From Heracleum sosnowskyi (Eukaryota; Streptophyta; Magnoliopsida; Apiales; Apiaceae): 64,000 nucleotides of DNA. The translations under genes and the position numbers were made by a program. The stretch covers positions 128,076,228 to 128,140,227 of the forward strand of contig CM061235.1 in the NCBI GenBank assembly GCA_030848705.1. Reading direction: 5' to 3'. Shown here one piece after another: positions 34,001 to 44,849 of this stretch (position 1 is its first letter; each line of letters opens with the position of its first letter). The notes beneath the pieces were generated by a model. The model was not told the DNA's origin. It searched no databases and saw only the letters and a program-made list of their open reading frames with translations.

Positions 34001-34720
34001 GAGAAACAGCAAGCCACACCGAGAGCAGAGCAGTTGAGCAAAAAGAGAAACAAAAAGGGAGCTCATGACTTGCAGCGCTGGAAAAAATTTGGAACTGGCC
34101 CGAGTCCGGTCAAGACAAAAGATAAGTTTCTTATTTTTAATTTAATTTTATGAAAATTATATATTACTGCCATGCATGCATAAATTGTTTTTTTGATATT
34201 TTTCGAAAAAAATATTTATTATTCCAAAAATTCGTGTGAGTCATATTTTATTGTGCTTGTAAAATTATTGCGAGATACGCACATATATTTTAGAAAATAT
34301 CGTTCGATATTTTTATTTTGGAGAATTATGGATATTTTACAATATTAAACGAGCTGCATATTTCAAAGAAAAAATATTTATTCGAGACGCATAATTTTTG
34401 AAGAAAATTCTTACAAAACACATTATTTTTGAAGAAAATAAATATCATGACATTTTTAAATGGAATATTTATTATTGCATTTGGATTGCGTTCAAAATAT
34501 TTTTCATATATCGTCGCGATAACACATATATGTCAAAAACAAATCAAACTTGTGAACTTAAATTGTCAAGTAGGACGGGTTGGGCAAGCTATAAGTCCCG
34601 CACTGCTACACACTTATAGAAAGAAGTCAGAAACCCTCTTGATTGAAGGCCCTACTCTCATAGGAGAGTCCATGGATAAAATTACATTATTGAAGTCCCA
34701 TTGGTAAATGGATATTTCTT

Positions 34721-35072
34721 GGTTGGCACGAGACATTCCTACAATCACGGAAAGAAATGTGGAGATGCCGCGAGATTGTAGGAAAACGTGTGGGACCGGA
34801 CGTGATATGGTTGGCACGAGACATTCCTACAATCACGGGAAGAAATGCGGAGATGCCGCGAGATTGTAGGAAAACGTGTGGGACCGGTCGTGATATGATT
34901 GGCACGAGACATTCCTACAATCACGGGAAGAAATACGGAGATGCCGTGAGATTGTAGGAAAACGTATGGGACCGGACGTGATATGGTTGACACGAGACAT
35001 TCCTACAATCACGGGAAGAAATGCGGAGATGCCGCGACATTGTAGGAAAACATGTGGGACCGGACGTGATAT
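34721..35072. repeat. Tandem array of four 88-bp units inside the non-autonomous element
   Basis: Units begin at 34721, 34809, 34897 and 34985 with GGTTGGCACGAGACATTCCT or a one-base variant. Each unit holds CCTACAATC and GATTGTAGG about 22 bp apart, plus CGG/CCG inside, so each can form a hairpin. 88 is not a multiple of 3, which argues against coding. Confidence 0.92.
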
Positions 35073-35473
35073 GGGCTGAAAGCCTGACATTTGAAATTGG
35101 GTAATTTATTAAAGCCTCGGCTCGGGGGGCCTCGCAGATGAATGAATACACATCTTTATGTGGACAATGACTTTTGAAAAACGTGTATGCCAATTCGGGT
35201 TATATACAGAACGCCAAGGTCATAACTTGACAATGAGACCGCAACAGATTTTAAAAAGATATTATATATACTCGCACTTTTGAAACCTTGGTAAAAATAT
35301 ATATCCTAATATGGTTCATCACATGCTATAGTACTTGCATTCGCATATGCAAAACGGGCACTGTAGTGCTCTGAATGTTTTACTAATCTTTTATTTTTAG
35401 CTTTTTCAGCAATCAAAGAAATTTGGAATCTTGGAGATTTTTAGTTCTCCACTGCAGCAAGCTACACTGAAGA

Positions 35474-35487
35474 ACAGGGGGCTTGTT
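35474..35487 (+). other. Polypurine tract of the non-autonomous element
   Basis: AACAGGGGGCTTGT lies directly before the 3' LTR start TGTTATGCC at 35488. Confidence 0.75.
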
Positions 35488-35952
35488 GTTATGCCACATT
35501 TTGGCATAGTCCAAATTTCTCCGTTTAATAATTATTAATTCAAATTAATAATTAATTGATTAACCACTAAGTTATATCCTCTCCCTGAAACGAGGAAAGA
35601 ATCAATATCAATCAATCAATAACGGAAAATATCTCCAAACGATATTCTTCAAATCAGGATGATATCACAACGCCAAGATAATATAAGATAAAATCGGTAA
35701 TTTACCACATTAACAAAGTTTATCCCTAAAGTCTCTCAGGGACAAACACAATTGCATAGAACTGCGTGGGCTTGATCCAATATAAATTGGTACGCAAGCA
35801 TCTTGGCAAAAGGGATCCGATATCTGAGACAAATCGAGACACCTCCCAAATCCAGCCCCCAAACATCCAAAAATCCCAAATCCCCCTATTTTCATAATTC
35901 GTTATTCCAGAAACCTCTGATTTGGTGCTGTTACGAAATTCCTCCAACAACA
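35488..35952 (+). repeat. 3' LTR of the non-autonomous element
   Basis: 465 bp, TGTTATGCC...CAACAACA, followed by the AGAAC target duplication. The 10-bp inverted repeat of the 5' LTR is present here with one mismatch. Confidence 0.85.
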
Positions 35953-36230
35953 AGAACATTATAAAGTTTAGAAGAATTATTTTTAGCAAAGTACGAGAAG
36001 TAGATATCGCAATATATAAACATTCATTGAACCAATTGAAGAACCCTAGTTCTCGGGTTGCTTTTCCTTATCGATAAATCGTAGTTTTATTTGCTTAGTA
36101 GCTTAATTTAGTTGATATACACAAACCCAATTATTCTTCTACACACTTCTAGATATTAAGAGATCATAACTTGAATTTATATTGATTTAGTCATTCCCTG
36201 AGAACGAACTTATACACAAAATTACTATCA

Positions 36231-37310
36231 ATAATATACAATTATAATATTCTTGTCTTTAAAATATTTACTAATAAAGAAAACTAAATATACAATATTT
36301 AAAATTATTCAATTTTTTTATTTATCAATATACTTGCTAATCAATATCAATATCAATATCTTTATTTTTATTTTTATTATTTGTTTTCTTTATATTATTT
36401 GTTTTCTTTATATTATTTAAAGGAAAATCTCTAGGAGCTCTCAGAGCTTCCAAATCCTATGTGTTAGGTGTCGCCTCTCAAATCGTTTCGATCTATTTTT
36501 CTAATTTTCTCAAAAATTTAATTTATAATACAAAATTTTGAATTATTAATATTAATTAAGGATCAGAAAAAATTTCAATTGCCTTTAAAATCTTTATTAA
36601 TGTAGGAAACTAAGTATACAATTTTAATATTCTTGCCTTTGTATTTGCCTTTATAATCTTTACTGATGGAGGAAATTAAATGTAAAATTTAAATATCTTA
36701 CTAAATTCTTGATTAGGAAATATCTCAATTGTCTCTTTCCTAATGGAGAGAACTAAATATACAATTTTAATATTCTTGTCTTTAAAATATTTACTAATAC
36801 AGAAAACTAAATATATAATGTTAATATTTTCTTTATCAATATACTATCTAATCAATATCAAGATCTTTATTATGATTTTTATTATCTTTATCTTTATATT
36901 ATTTAAAGGAAAAACTCTAGGAGCTCTTAGATCGTCTGTATCCTATTTGCTAAGTGGCGCCTCTCAAATCGTTTCGATCTATTTTTCTATTTTTCTCAAA
37001 ATTTTAAATTAATAATACCAAATATTAGAAAAATCTCAACTGCCTTTTAAAAATTTACTACTAATAGAGAAAACTAAATATACAATTTTAATATTTTTTC
37101 ATTTATAATCTTTACTAATGGAGAAAAGTAAATATACAAGTTTAATATCCTACTAAATTTCTTGGTTAGTAAATATCTTAATTACTATTTAAGTCTTTTC
37201 TAATGGAGTAAACTAAATATATAATTTTAACAAAACTAAATATACAATGTTAATATTCTCATAAATTTTTTATTTATCAATATACTTGCTAATCAATGTC
37301 AATATTATTA
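36231..37310. repeat. Diverged ~0.5-kb direct repeats, two and a half copies
   Basis: Matching landmarks recur: AATCAATATCAA at about 36343, 36851 and (diverged) 37291; CTAGGAGCTCT at about 36432 and 36918; CTCTCAAATCGTTTCGATCT at about 36475 and 36960; TAATATTCTTGTCTTT at about 36245 and 36767. Very AT-rich, no ORF. Probably an old tandem duplication of a small transposon or satellite. Confidence 0.7.
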
Positions 37311-37861
37311 GGGTTAAATATCAAAGTGGTCACTGAAGTGAAGACTAGATATCACTTTAATCACTGATCTCAACGAGATATCACTTTAATCACTAAAGTC
37401 GTCATAAATATCAAACAGATACCTCTATATATATGTTCAAAAAGTAAAAATAATTTATATCGAGTTGTACACATATTTCTTGAATGTTACCGCAACCAAA
37501 TGAAAAGTTATGAACTCTAGTATTTATGATATTATATTTAGATTTTAAAAAAATTATTTAATATTTATTTTTAATTTTATAGTTATTTACTTTGATTTCA
37601 TAAAAAATAAATAGTAAATGAATTTTTTTAAATGTAAATAAATTATCTGAAATACTGGAATTCATAACTTTTCATTTGGTTGCAGTAGTATTGAACATAT
37701 ATGTGTAAAACTCGAGAAAAGTTATTTTTACTTTTCGAACACATATTTAGAGTTATGTGTTTCATGTTTATGACGACTTTAGTGATTGAAACGATACCCT
37801 GTTGAGATCAGTAATGAAAATGATATATGATCTTCACTTCAATGACCACTTTGATATTTAA
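37311..37861. mobile_element. Fold-back MITE with MULE-like termini
   Basis: The left end GGGTTAAATATCAAAGTGGT is mirrored at the right end (reverse complement of CACTTTGATATTTAA at 37847-37861). Inner parts also pair (TCACTAAAGTCGTCAT near 37389 with ATGACGACTTTAGTGA near 37770), so most of the 550 bp can fold into one hairpin. No ORF. Its TIR is nearly the same as the left end of the MULE at 37884, so it is likely a derivative mobilised by that family. Confidence 0.85.
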
Positions 37862-37883
37862 TTATTATTATTATTATTATTAT
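37861..37883. repeat. (ATT)n microsatellite
   Basis: About seven ATT units between the MITE and the MULE end; it obscures any target duplication. Confidence 0.9.
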
Positions 37884-38431
37884 GGGTTAAATAACAAAGT
37901 GCTCACTGAAGTGGGGGGCTGGTATCAAATCGCTCACTCTAGTTATCGGCGTCTCATGTGTACCATTCTAGTAGCCAGTGAGGACATCGACGTTAACTCT
38001 ATTGTTTGACCTAACGGAACCGGGTTGACTGCAATGTCACCCAATACGTGTATACACACGTGGACACACATGGCATACAACTCTTTTCTTTAAAAAATAT
38101 AAGAAAGACTGCAATTCACTCATACTAGATTACCGTTGAATTTGGGGGAGAACCCTAGAAAGGGACCGGAGTTCATCTTCACTGAAATTGGTTCAATCGA
38201 CTTGGAGTAGGCACTCGAGTAAAGCAGTAAAGCAAGGTCTGTATACCCCTGAAATTGGTCTATATACGAAGTGTAGATAATCTCAATTTTTTGCTCGAAT
38301 TCTTGTATGTCTACTACTGCTATGTATCCAATTCTTGTATGTCTATGTTTTCATCCCCTAATTTTAGAAATTTCTACTACTGTTATGTATCCGCAATTCT
38401 TGTATGTGTATGTCTTCACCCAAACAGGAAA

Positions 38432-38845
38432 ATGGCACAAAACATGGCTGAAGTTGATGATGTATTCGACCTTATTTGTGATTGCGATGAAATGAGTGTG
38501 GTGAAGACTCGTTGGTACGGGGAAAATGCTGGTCGGAGGTATAGGGAGTGTGGGACTGATACTTGTGCATACCGTAAGTGGATTGACCCACCACTTGGAG
38601 CTCGCGCTGTAGAGGCCATCACAGAGTTGCAAGATCGTTTGTTTGAGACGCATGAGAAGTACATGCGCAGGTTGGATCGTATGATAGAGGGGCACGAAGC
38701 CAAGATGGCAAATCTGAAAATTAAGCAAGCTTTCACTGTGGTTGCAATGTTCATGGTCTTTGGTGTGATGATGAGTAAGGCAATCAACTCGGTTATGCCT
38801 GATAATGTAGCTGAGGATTACGACACTGATGACAGTTCAATGTAG
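38432..38845 (+). CDS. GRF-type zinc finger protein with C-terminal membrane segment (MULE accessory gene)
   Basis: I choose ATG 38432 (MAQNMAEVDDVFDLICDCDE), right after an acceptor-like AAACAG, giving 137 residues. The in-frame ORF upstream reads like an untranslated leader with an internal duplication (TTCTTGTATGTCTA). Residues about 14-54 fit a GRF zinc finger: CDCDEMSVVKTRWYGENAGR, RRYREC and CAYRKWIDPP, with Cys pairs and the G-R-R-Y core. A coiled coil follows (EAITELQDRLFETHEKYM), then a hydrophobic helix (AFTVVAMFMVFGVMM) and an acidic tail. GRF fingers bind single-stranded nucleic acid in known proteins. The ORF is intact although the nearby transposase is broken. It could also be a captured host gene. 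Confidence 0.72.
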   Translation: MAQNMAEVDDVFDLICDCDEMSVVKTRWYGENAGRRYRECGTDTCAYRKWIDPPLGARAVEAITELQDRLFETHEKYMRRLDRMIEGHEAKMANLKIKQAFTVVAMFMVFGVMMSKAINSVMPDNVAEDYDTDDSSM

Positions 38846-39198
38846 TTTTTTAATTATGTTTCGATGTAATGGATGTTTAGCATTAGAAGGTTTGTAAAAG
38901 TAATGTGCTGACAATGTAATGTAATGTTTAGATGTGTAAGACAATGTACTGCCATCTATATGTCTTGTGTAATGTCATCTTTTGTACAATGACATCTTTT
39001 GTATAATCTAAAATTGTATTCCATAATACCATTCCATAAAATAGGGATATCATTCCATAATACCATAATTAAAGCCTGTCTTACGCAAAAGCTAATACCA
39101 TACAGAAAAGCTGATAACCATAAGTACCATGTCTTAAAGGTTGTCTTACGCAAAAGCTAATACCATAATTTAAAGCTTAACAAATAGTCACAGATAAA

Positions 39199-41635
39199 TT
39201 AAGCAAGGTGAGAACTCAATCTTGTGGACCTCCTTGTGACTCCAGAACTGGTGCTCTTTTGAGAAGGCAGTTTGGCAGCCTTTTTAACAATATTTGGTGG
39301 GGTTGAAGCTGGTGGTGTCGACCTTGGAGGTGCAAACGGTACCAGACCAGGGGTAGGCATAAATATTGCCTCGTATCCAACAGGACCCCTAAGTTTTTCA
39401 CTAAAATTAACATAATCCTTACCACTTGTATCCCACTCATCTACTTCTTCACCTCTGACCAAAGGCATCTTTTTTCTTGGGACCCTTGAAAGAAAAGACA
39501 TCCTGTCTTCATATTTTTTAACATTGACCCCATCCTCTTTATCTTCTTTGTCTTCATCCTCCACCCCTACATCCTCATCTTCAAGTTCATCTTCAACAAA
39601 CTCTTTTTCTGCTTCTTCTTGAGTATTCATCTCAACAAGTTCTTCAAATTCTGCTTCAGTTTCTTCAATTTCTGCTTCAGTTTCTTGGAAAAGCTTACCC
39701 TTACCTTTGTCCCTTGAACTTGCAGTCTGTGATTGTTGAGTACAAACTTTGTCTGGTTCTGGTTCTTGTACCTCTTTGATAAAAACACCTTTTTGAGGCC
39801 TTCTAACAATTAGTTTTTGTCTCTTAAGCTCCCTTGCTGGAGTTTTTTTGGTAGCTGCAACATCATTCTTTCTCTTCACAGGTGCATCCTTCTTCCCCTT
39901 TGGTTCACTTCTCTGAGATTCAGCATTTGTTTGAACATTTTCTTGACCATTACCTCCTTCCTTATTCTTAGTTGGGCATTTTGAAACCCTATGACCTTCT
40001 TGCCTGCAATTGCTGCAGTGCATAACTCTCTTGCTGCTATACCTTTGTAGTAGAACACCAGGAGCTGGTTGTGATTGGCTCCTACTACCCCCCTCCCACT
40101 CTTCTCTCCTCCTCATTTTCTTTGGTCGCCCCCTTAATTTGTTAGGAATTGGTGGAGGTAGTAATTCCTCTCCAGAATGAAAATCCCAATAGTCCTCACC
40201 TTTCACTGCCTCTAGAGGGTAACTGTAACTTGCCAAATACTTGTCCCTTTTGAAGTAGTCACTCACATAATCCATTGGATTCTGCCTCCTTGAGTGTATG
40301 GCAGCAATGGCATGTTGGCAGGGGATTCCTGTCAAGTCAAACACCCTGCAGTCACAACTTCTCTTCTCCAAGTCAACAGTTACAAGTCTGGTCCCTTGCT
40401 TAACTTGAAATCTTGTACTGCCATCCCATGAAGCTTGCCAATTTCTAGATTCTGTTACAAGTAAGTCCAATTGTCTTCTTATTCTTGGACAGATCTGTAT
40501 GTCACTCCCTTCTATAGCATCCCTTGTACTCCTAATTCTAGTCAACAACTTCACATGAATTTCTTGGAGCATTGTGAGAAGTGGCATAAACCTGACATGT
40601 CATATTTTTTTTTTAATATCATGGCATATAATCAGAGAATGTAAACAGCTATGATTGAGAATATACCTTTCATTAATGATCCAATTGTTGAAACTTTCTG
40701 ACATGTTATTATCAGTATTCTCAACCATAGAATGTGTGCTAAAAAAGGCCTTACACCATGATTTGGGGTTTATCTTGCTCAACTGATCATATGCAGTCTT
40801 GGAATGCCTCATCATTTCTTTCATGGCTCTAGTCTGTGCAACCTTGTGTGTAGCAGAAGCAATCTTCCAAAAGAGCCCTTGTAGTAGTTTGCTAGGGAAC
40901 CTGTAAGATAGTAAACTCACATAAATATAGAACACAGTAGATATTAATGGAATTTCTTAAATAGCATTATTACCTTTTCTTGAAGTTGCTACAAATGTGT
41001 GTAGTGCAAAACCTGTGCTCCACACCAGGCAGCAAATCCTTGACAGCCTTCTCCAAACCTTTTTGTTGATCACTTATAATTGTGAATCCAGTTCCATCAT
41101 TCAATTCGAAGTCATCAATCAGTAGAGTAATGAACCAACTCTTAAATGCATGATAGCATATATAAAATCTCTTAAATTGGCATGGATCAGTTTCATTCAA
41201 CCTGGTAGTAGATATCTTGACAGTATTATGGGGATTACTCAAGAGTAGTTCATGTCCAAAATCCCTAACTCTAGAATAGTGTACTCTAAGTGATTCAGCA
41301 ACACCTTCTAATGCAGCTTTCCTTAACCTCAGAATTTTACATCTTGGAACCACAATCTCAAGTTCATTTTTTATTGTTTCAGCCATTTCCTTAACCCTCC
41401 ACTAGGGGTTTTTCCTAATTCTTTCACCAAATACATCACATAAATACTTGACAGATGCCATTTTATTGGAGATTGGCTTAGTACACAAATGACTATCTAC
41501 TAGTGTTTTGATTCTACATATGGCACTATCCTTATCCTTACTACACCACATGTAGAATGGACACACTGGCTCACAGCATACCTGACATCTCTTCCAATCA
41601 TTTGTGATAAATTGGGGTCTTAGGAAGAAGGACAC
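39199..41635 (-). pseudogene. MudrA-type MULE transposase, three visible exons, one nonsense codon, 5' end missing
   Basis: Exons by reading frame and GT-AG sites: 41635-40974, 40900-40677 and 40591-39199, with matching phases at both introns. N-terminal part: MuDR-type zinc region (KRCQVCCEPVCPFYMWC). An in-frame TAG at about 41402-41404 follows GERIRKNP; the protein resumes at once (WRVKEMAETIKNEL), so a CAG-to-TAG change is likely. The transposase core follows (GTGFTIISDQQKGLEKAV, HRFCTTHICSNFKKR). The third exon has a SWIM zinc finger (CDCRVFDLTGIPCQHAIAAIH), an AT-hook-like RGRPKKMRRR, a CCHC knuckle (CSNCRQEGHRVSKC) and a long acidic tail ending SSHLA. The 5' end is cut by the junction near 41640. 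Confidence 0.85.
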
Positions 41636-41642
41636 TGTAGTA

Positions 41643-42389
41643 GGGGTGTCTAAGCACGCTGTGGAATGGTCCTATCATTCTTTGACTCCTTGTGATTACA
41701 AGGATTTTGTTTCTAACTCCACTTTGGAGGGTGTGGAGCATGCAGGCTCTCAGGCGACTGTTGCTGTAAGTTGCTTTCTTCCTTTTTTCTTTGTAGTTTT
41801 AACATGTTTCAAGTTTTATATCTTGTATTGACTTGCAACTTGTTTGTAGGTTAATGCCAAATTCCAAGGGGCTATCTTTCAAGCCAAGGCTTGGCGCTCA
41901 TCTTCGGAGGCCAACCAAGGCAAGTTTGAGAAGTCCCAGGAGGAGGTGGGCTCGCTGAGGGCCACACTGGCTAGGAAGGAGAAGGAGTTAGCCGACTCCC
42001 AGACTGAGCTGGTGTCTTTGAGGAAGGGCAAGGATGACTTTATCGACGAGTACCTTAACTCCTCGGAGTACAAGGACTTGATTAATAAGCATGACGAGCT
42101 CCTCTTCCCAGTTCAGTATACTAAGGGATGGGATGGCGCTCTTGCTGCTGTTTTGGAGAAGATGCCTGGATCTCTCACCATCTCTGATTTTCCAAGCCCT
42201 TACACTCCTACTCCTTTAGAGTTAGCTTTGGCTGGAGAGGATGACATGGAGGAAGATGACAGGATCTTCGACCTGGATCATGCTTCTCCACCTGGTCAGG
42301 CTGCCAGGGATGATTATGCTGCCACTCACTCTGGCTCTGCTTTAGAGGGAGAGGAAGAGGAGGAGGAGGACGTGGACAAGGCAGATTAG
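41643..42389 (+). pseudogene. Antisense additional ORF of the Tat-like element, spliced, 5'-truncated
   Basis: Two in-frame exons: about 41643-41765 and 41850-42389, joined by an 84-bp intron (GTAAGT...TTTGTAG) with phase 0 on both sides. Visible in exon 1: SKHAVEWSYHSLTPCDYKDF and EGVEHAGSQATVAV. Exon 2 starts VNAKFQGAIFQAKAW, continues as a coiled coil (ATLARKEKELADSQTELVS), and ends in an acidic tail (EGEEEEEEDVDKAD). Tat elements are known to carry such an ORF opposite to pol; its function is unknown. The start is lost at the junction with the MULE, so it is probably not expressed as a full protein. Confidence 0.7.
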
Positions 42390-42704
42390 ATGATGTAGTT
42401 CTTTCTTTCGTAGTTTTTATTTATGGCCTTTCATGGCTTGTACTGTACTTTCAGCCTACGGGCTTAACTTTTATTTAAGCTTTCGTTCAGCCTTATTCAT
42501 ATCTTGTGGTCATTCATGGCTTGTGTTGTTTTCTTGTTTCTTGAATGTTTGTCAATACTCATAGTATATAAGCTTAAAACATGAAAATGCTGAATTTATT
42601 CATAACTTGAAAATGGGATCTACCCTTACATAGTACCCAAGTTTCAAACTTGGGTTGGTTTTATCAAACCTTATTTCTAGTAGTGAGTCCACTTGGGAAA
42701 CACC
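42390..42704. other. Convergent 3' untranslated interval between antisense aORF and pol
   Basis: T-rich, no ORF. The aORF (plus) and pol (minus) end toward each other here, so both transcripts would overlap in this interval. Confidence 0.5.
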
Positions 42705-44849
42705 TTAAACATAATAAATTTTCAAATTGGAGGCATGCCAAGTCCTTGGCACCTCATGCCCTTCAAGGGTTTCTAGCTTGTATGAGCCTCGACCAAATAC
42801 GTTCTTGACGCGATATGGTCCTTCCCAATTTTGGGCCAACTTGCCTTTTTGTCCAACTCCGGATGCCTCAATCTTTCGGAGGACTAAATCTCCTTGTCGA
42901 AAGAATCTCTCTTTAACCCTTAGGCTGTAATAGAAAGATGCTCGTTTCTGATGCTGAACTATCTTGGCATTTGCCTCATCTCTAACTTCATCAATCAAAT
43001 CTAAGGCCAGCCTCAAGCCTTCCTCATTCGTTTCTGGCTCATAAGCCTCAACTCTTGGAGACGTGTGAGTAATCTCCACTGGAACCACTGCCTCTGCCCC
43101 ATATGCCAACAGAAAGGGGGTAGCTCCAGTGGTGACTTTGCAGGTAGTACGATATGCCCAAAGTATGGGGAGCAATTCGTCTACCCAAGTGTTTCTGGAG
43201 CGTTCAACTCTTTTCTTCAGTCCATCTAGGATAATTCGATTTGCAACCTAAGCTTGCCCATTTGCTTGAGGATGGGCGACAGAAGTGAAGCGCAACTTGA
43301 TATCGTTCTCATCACAATATTTCTTAAACTCATCGTTGTTAAACTGAGTTCCATTGTCTGTGACCAAAATACGTGGAATCCCGTATCTGCATATCACATT
43401 TTCTCAGAAGAAATGCATCACTTGCTTGGTGGTTATCTTGGCTAATGGCTTAGCTTCAATCCACTTGGTGAAGTAGTCGATTGCTACTATCAAGAACTTT
43501 CGTTGAGCACTTGCCATTGGAAATGGCCCGAGTATGTCCATTCCCCACATGGCAAAGGGGATTGGTGAGTTTATGGATGTCAACATCTCTGGTGGTTGCC
43601 TAACCACTGGGGCATGCTTCTGGCACCTTTCACATTTCTTTACGTAGCTTTTAGCATCTGCTAGTATGCTTGGCCAGTAGAAACCTAGACGAGTGATTTT
43701 ATGGGCAAGGGCTCTGCCCCCCAAGTGCTGCCCACAAATTCCTTCATGTACTTCCTTCAGGGCCAATTCTGCCTCTTGAGGTCTTAAACATTTCAGATAT
43801 GGAATGATGAAAGACTTCTTGTATAGGATTCCCTCAATCAGGGTATACCTTAGTGCTCTGACGTATAGCTTTCGTGCTTCTGAAGTGTCGTTGGGTAACC
43901 ACCCAGTTTCTAGATGAGATTTGATGGGATCCATCCAACAACTGCCAACATCAATGGGTGCTACCAACTTTCCGTTGATGCTTGGGGTCCTCGGGACTTG
44001 GAAGTAGACACTCCCTGCATAGTTTTCAATTTCGGAAGAAGCAAATTTAGACAAGGCATCAGCCTTCACGTTTTCTTCCCTTGGAATGTGCTCTACATTG
44101 CATTCGTCGAACTGAGTCATGATGGCCTTGACAAGTTTCAAGTACTTCGCCATGACTTCATCTCTGGCCTTAAATTCCCCATTCACTTGGGAAACCACTA
44201 GCCTCGAATCTCCACATACTTTCATAGTTTTGACCCTCAAGGCTCCAGCCAGCCCTAAACCAGCTATCAGAGCTTCATACTCAGCCTCATTATTTGTCAT
44301 TGGGAAGTCAAGTTTTAGTGCATACTCTATGAGGAATCCATCAGGACTTTGTAGCACTAAACCGGCTCCACTTGATTTTGTTTTTGATGCTCCATCAAAA
44401 TAGAGCACCCAATATTCTTTGAAATCCATCTCTTGATCTTTTTCATCCTCCATTATTACTTCCTGCCCCCCGACTTCTTGGTTGTTAATGGTACATTCAA
44501 CCATGAAGTCAGCAAGTGCTTGAGCTTTTATGACCGTTCAAGGCTTATACTTGATGTTGAACTCGCCCAATTCAATGGCCCATTTGATCAACCTGCCACT
44601 GACTTGAGGGCTATGTAAGATGTTTCTCAGAGGTCGATCAGTCAAGACCTCTATCTTGTGAGCCTGGAAGTACGGGCGTAGCTTTCTTGAGGCCATTATC
44701 AAGGCTAAGGCAAACTTCTCAATCGTTGAGTAGTTTATTTCGCCCCATGTAGAATCTTACTCACATAGTAGATGGGTTTCTGAACCTTCAATTCTTCTTT
44801 TACCAAAACGGCTCCAAGGGCTGTGCTAGAGACCGCCAAGTACAAATAG
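42705..44849 (-). pseudogene. pol: Tat-like pol 3' half: RNase H and integrase, several stops and frameshifts
   Basis: The connection/RNase H start between 44849 and 44505 is spread over frames (GAVLVKEELKVQKPIYYVS, then NYSTIEKFALALIMASRKL), implying two frameshifts near 44850 and 44735, plus a TGA near 44535. An archaeal-type second RNase H follows (WVLYFDGASKTKSSGAG, NNEAEYEALIAGL, CGDSRLVVSQ, KADALSKFAS). Integrase has an HHCC finger (HLGGRALAHKITR...CERCQKH), WGMDILGPFP, then a TGA at about 43404, TDNGTQF in the next stretch, another stop in NGQA near 43247, and finally LPILWAYRTTCKVTTGATPF to the C-terminus at 42705. The element cannot encode a working Pol. Confidence 0.88.

Larger units (their letters stand above)
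33618..35952 (+). mobile_element. Complete non-autonomous LTR retrotransposon with target duplication
   Basis: LTR-like ends share 383 bp (33618-34000 and 35488-35870). The 3' LTR continues to 35952, and AGAAC is present on both sides (33613-33617 and 35953-35957) as a 5-bp target duplication. A polypurine tract (AACAGGGGGCTTGT) precedes the 3' LTR. The interior (about 1.4 kb) has no gag or pol, only an 88-bp tandem array. The last ~82 bp of the 5' LTR and the PBS seem to have been deleted. The LTR halves differ at roughly 20 of 383 positions, so it is much older than element B. The word ACGCAGGCATCTTG resembles the Tat-type Gypsy LTR at 48441. Confidence 0.85.
32744..36230 (+). repeat. Old LTR, split by a nested non-autonomous element
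   Basis: Starts TGATATGTGATAATC after the polypurine tract and plausibly ends ACTATCA at 36230 after the CCCTGAGAACGAAC stretch often seen near plant LTR ends. Removing the nested insertion (33618-35957) leaves about 1.15 kb, a normal LTR length. No coding sequence. Boundaries are inferred from TG...CA and context only. Confidence 0.5.
37884..41640. mobile_element. Mutator-like element (MULE) with GRF gene and MudrA transposase, right end lost
   Basis: Left terminus GGGTTAAATAACAAAGTGCT is nearly the TIR of the neighbouring MITE. Inside are a small plus-strand gene (38432-38845) and a convergent spliced transposase on minus (41635-39199). Near 41605-41645 the sequence changes abruptly to the antisense ORF of a Gypsy element, so the other TIR is missing. 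Confidence 0.75.

Noticed and set aside
34721..35072. CRISPR-like regular repeat
   Set aside because: Units are directly adjacent with no unique spacers, in a plant retroelement.
34614..35193. Overlapping minus-strand ORFs with repeated peptide ISRPVPHVFLQSRG
   Set aside because: They are translations of the 88-bp tandem array in shifting frames (88 is not a multiple of 3); no start, context or homologue.
35710..35989. Minus-strand ORFs over the small element's LTR
   Set aside because: The same peptide appears at 33856-34053 because both are LTR copies; no coding evidence.
38255..38431. 59-codon N-terminal extension of the GRF-finger protein
   Set aside because: Repetitive leader-like sequence with an acceptor just before the chosen ATG at 38432.
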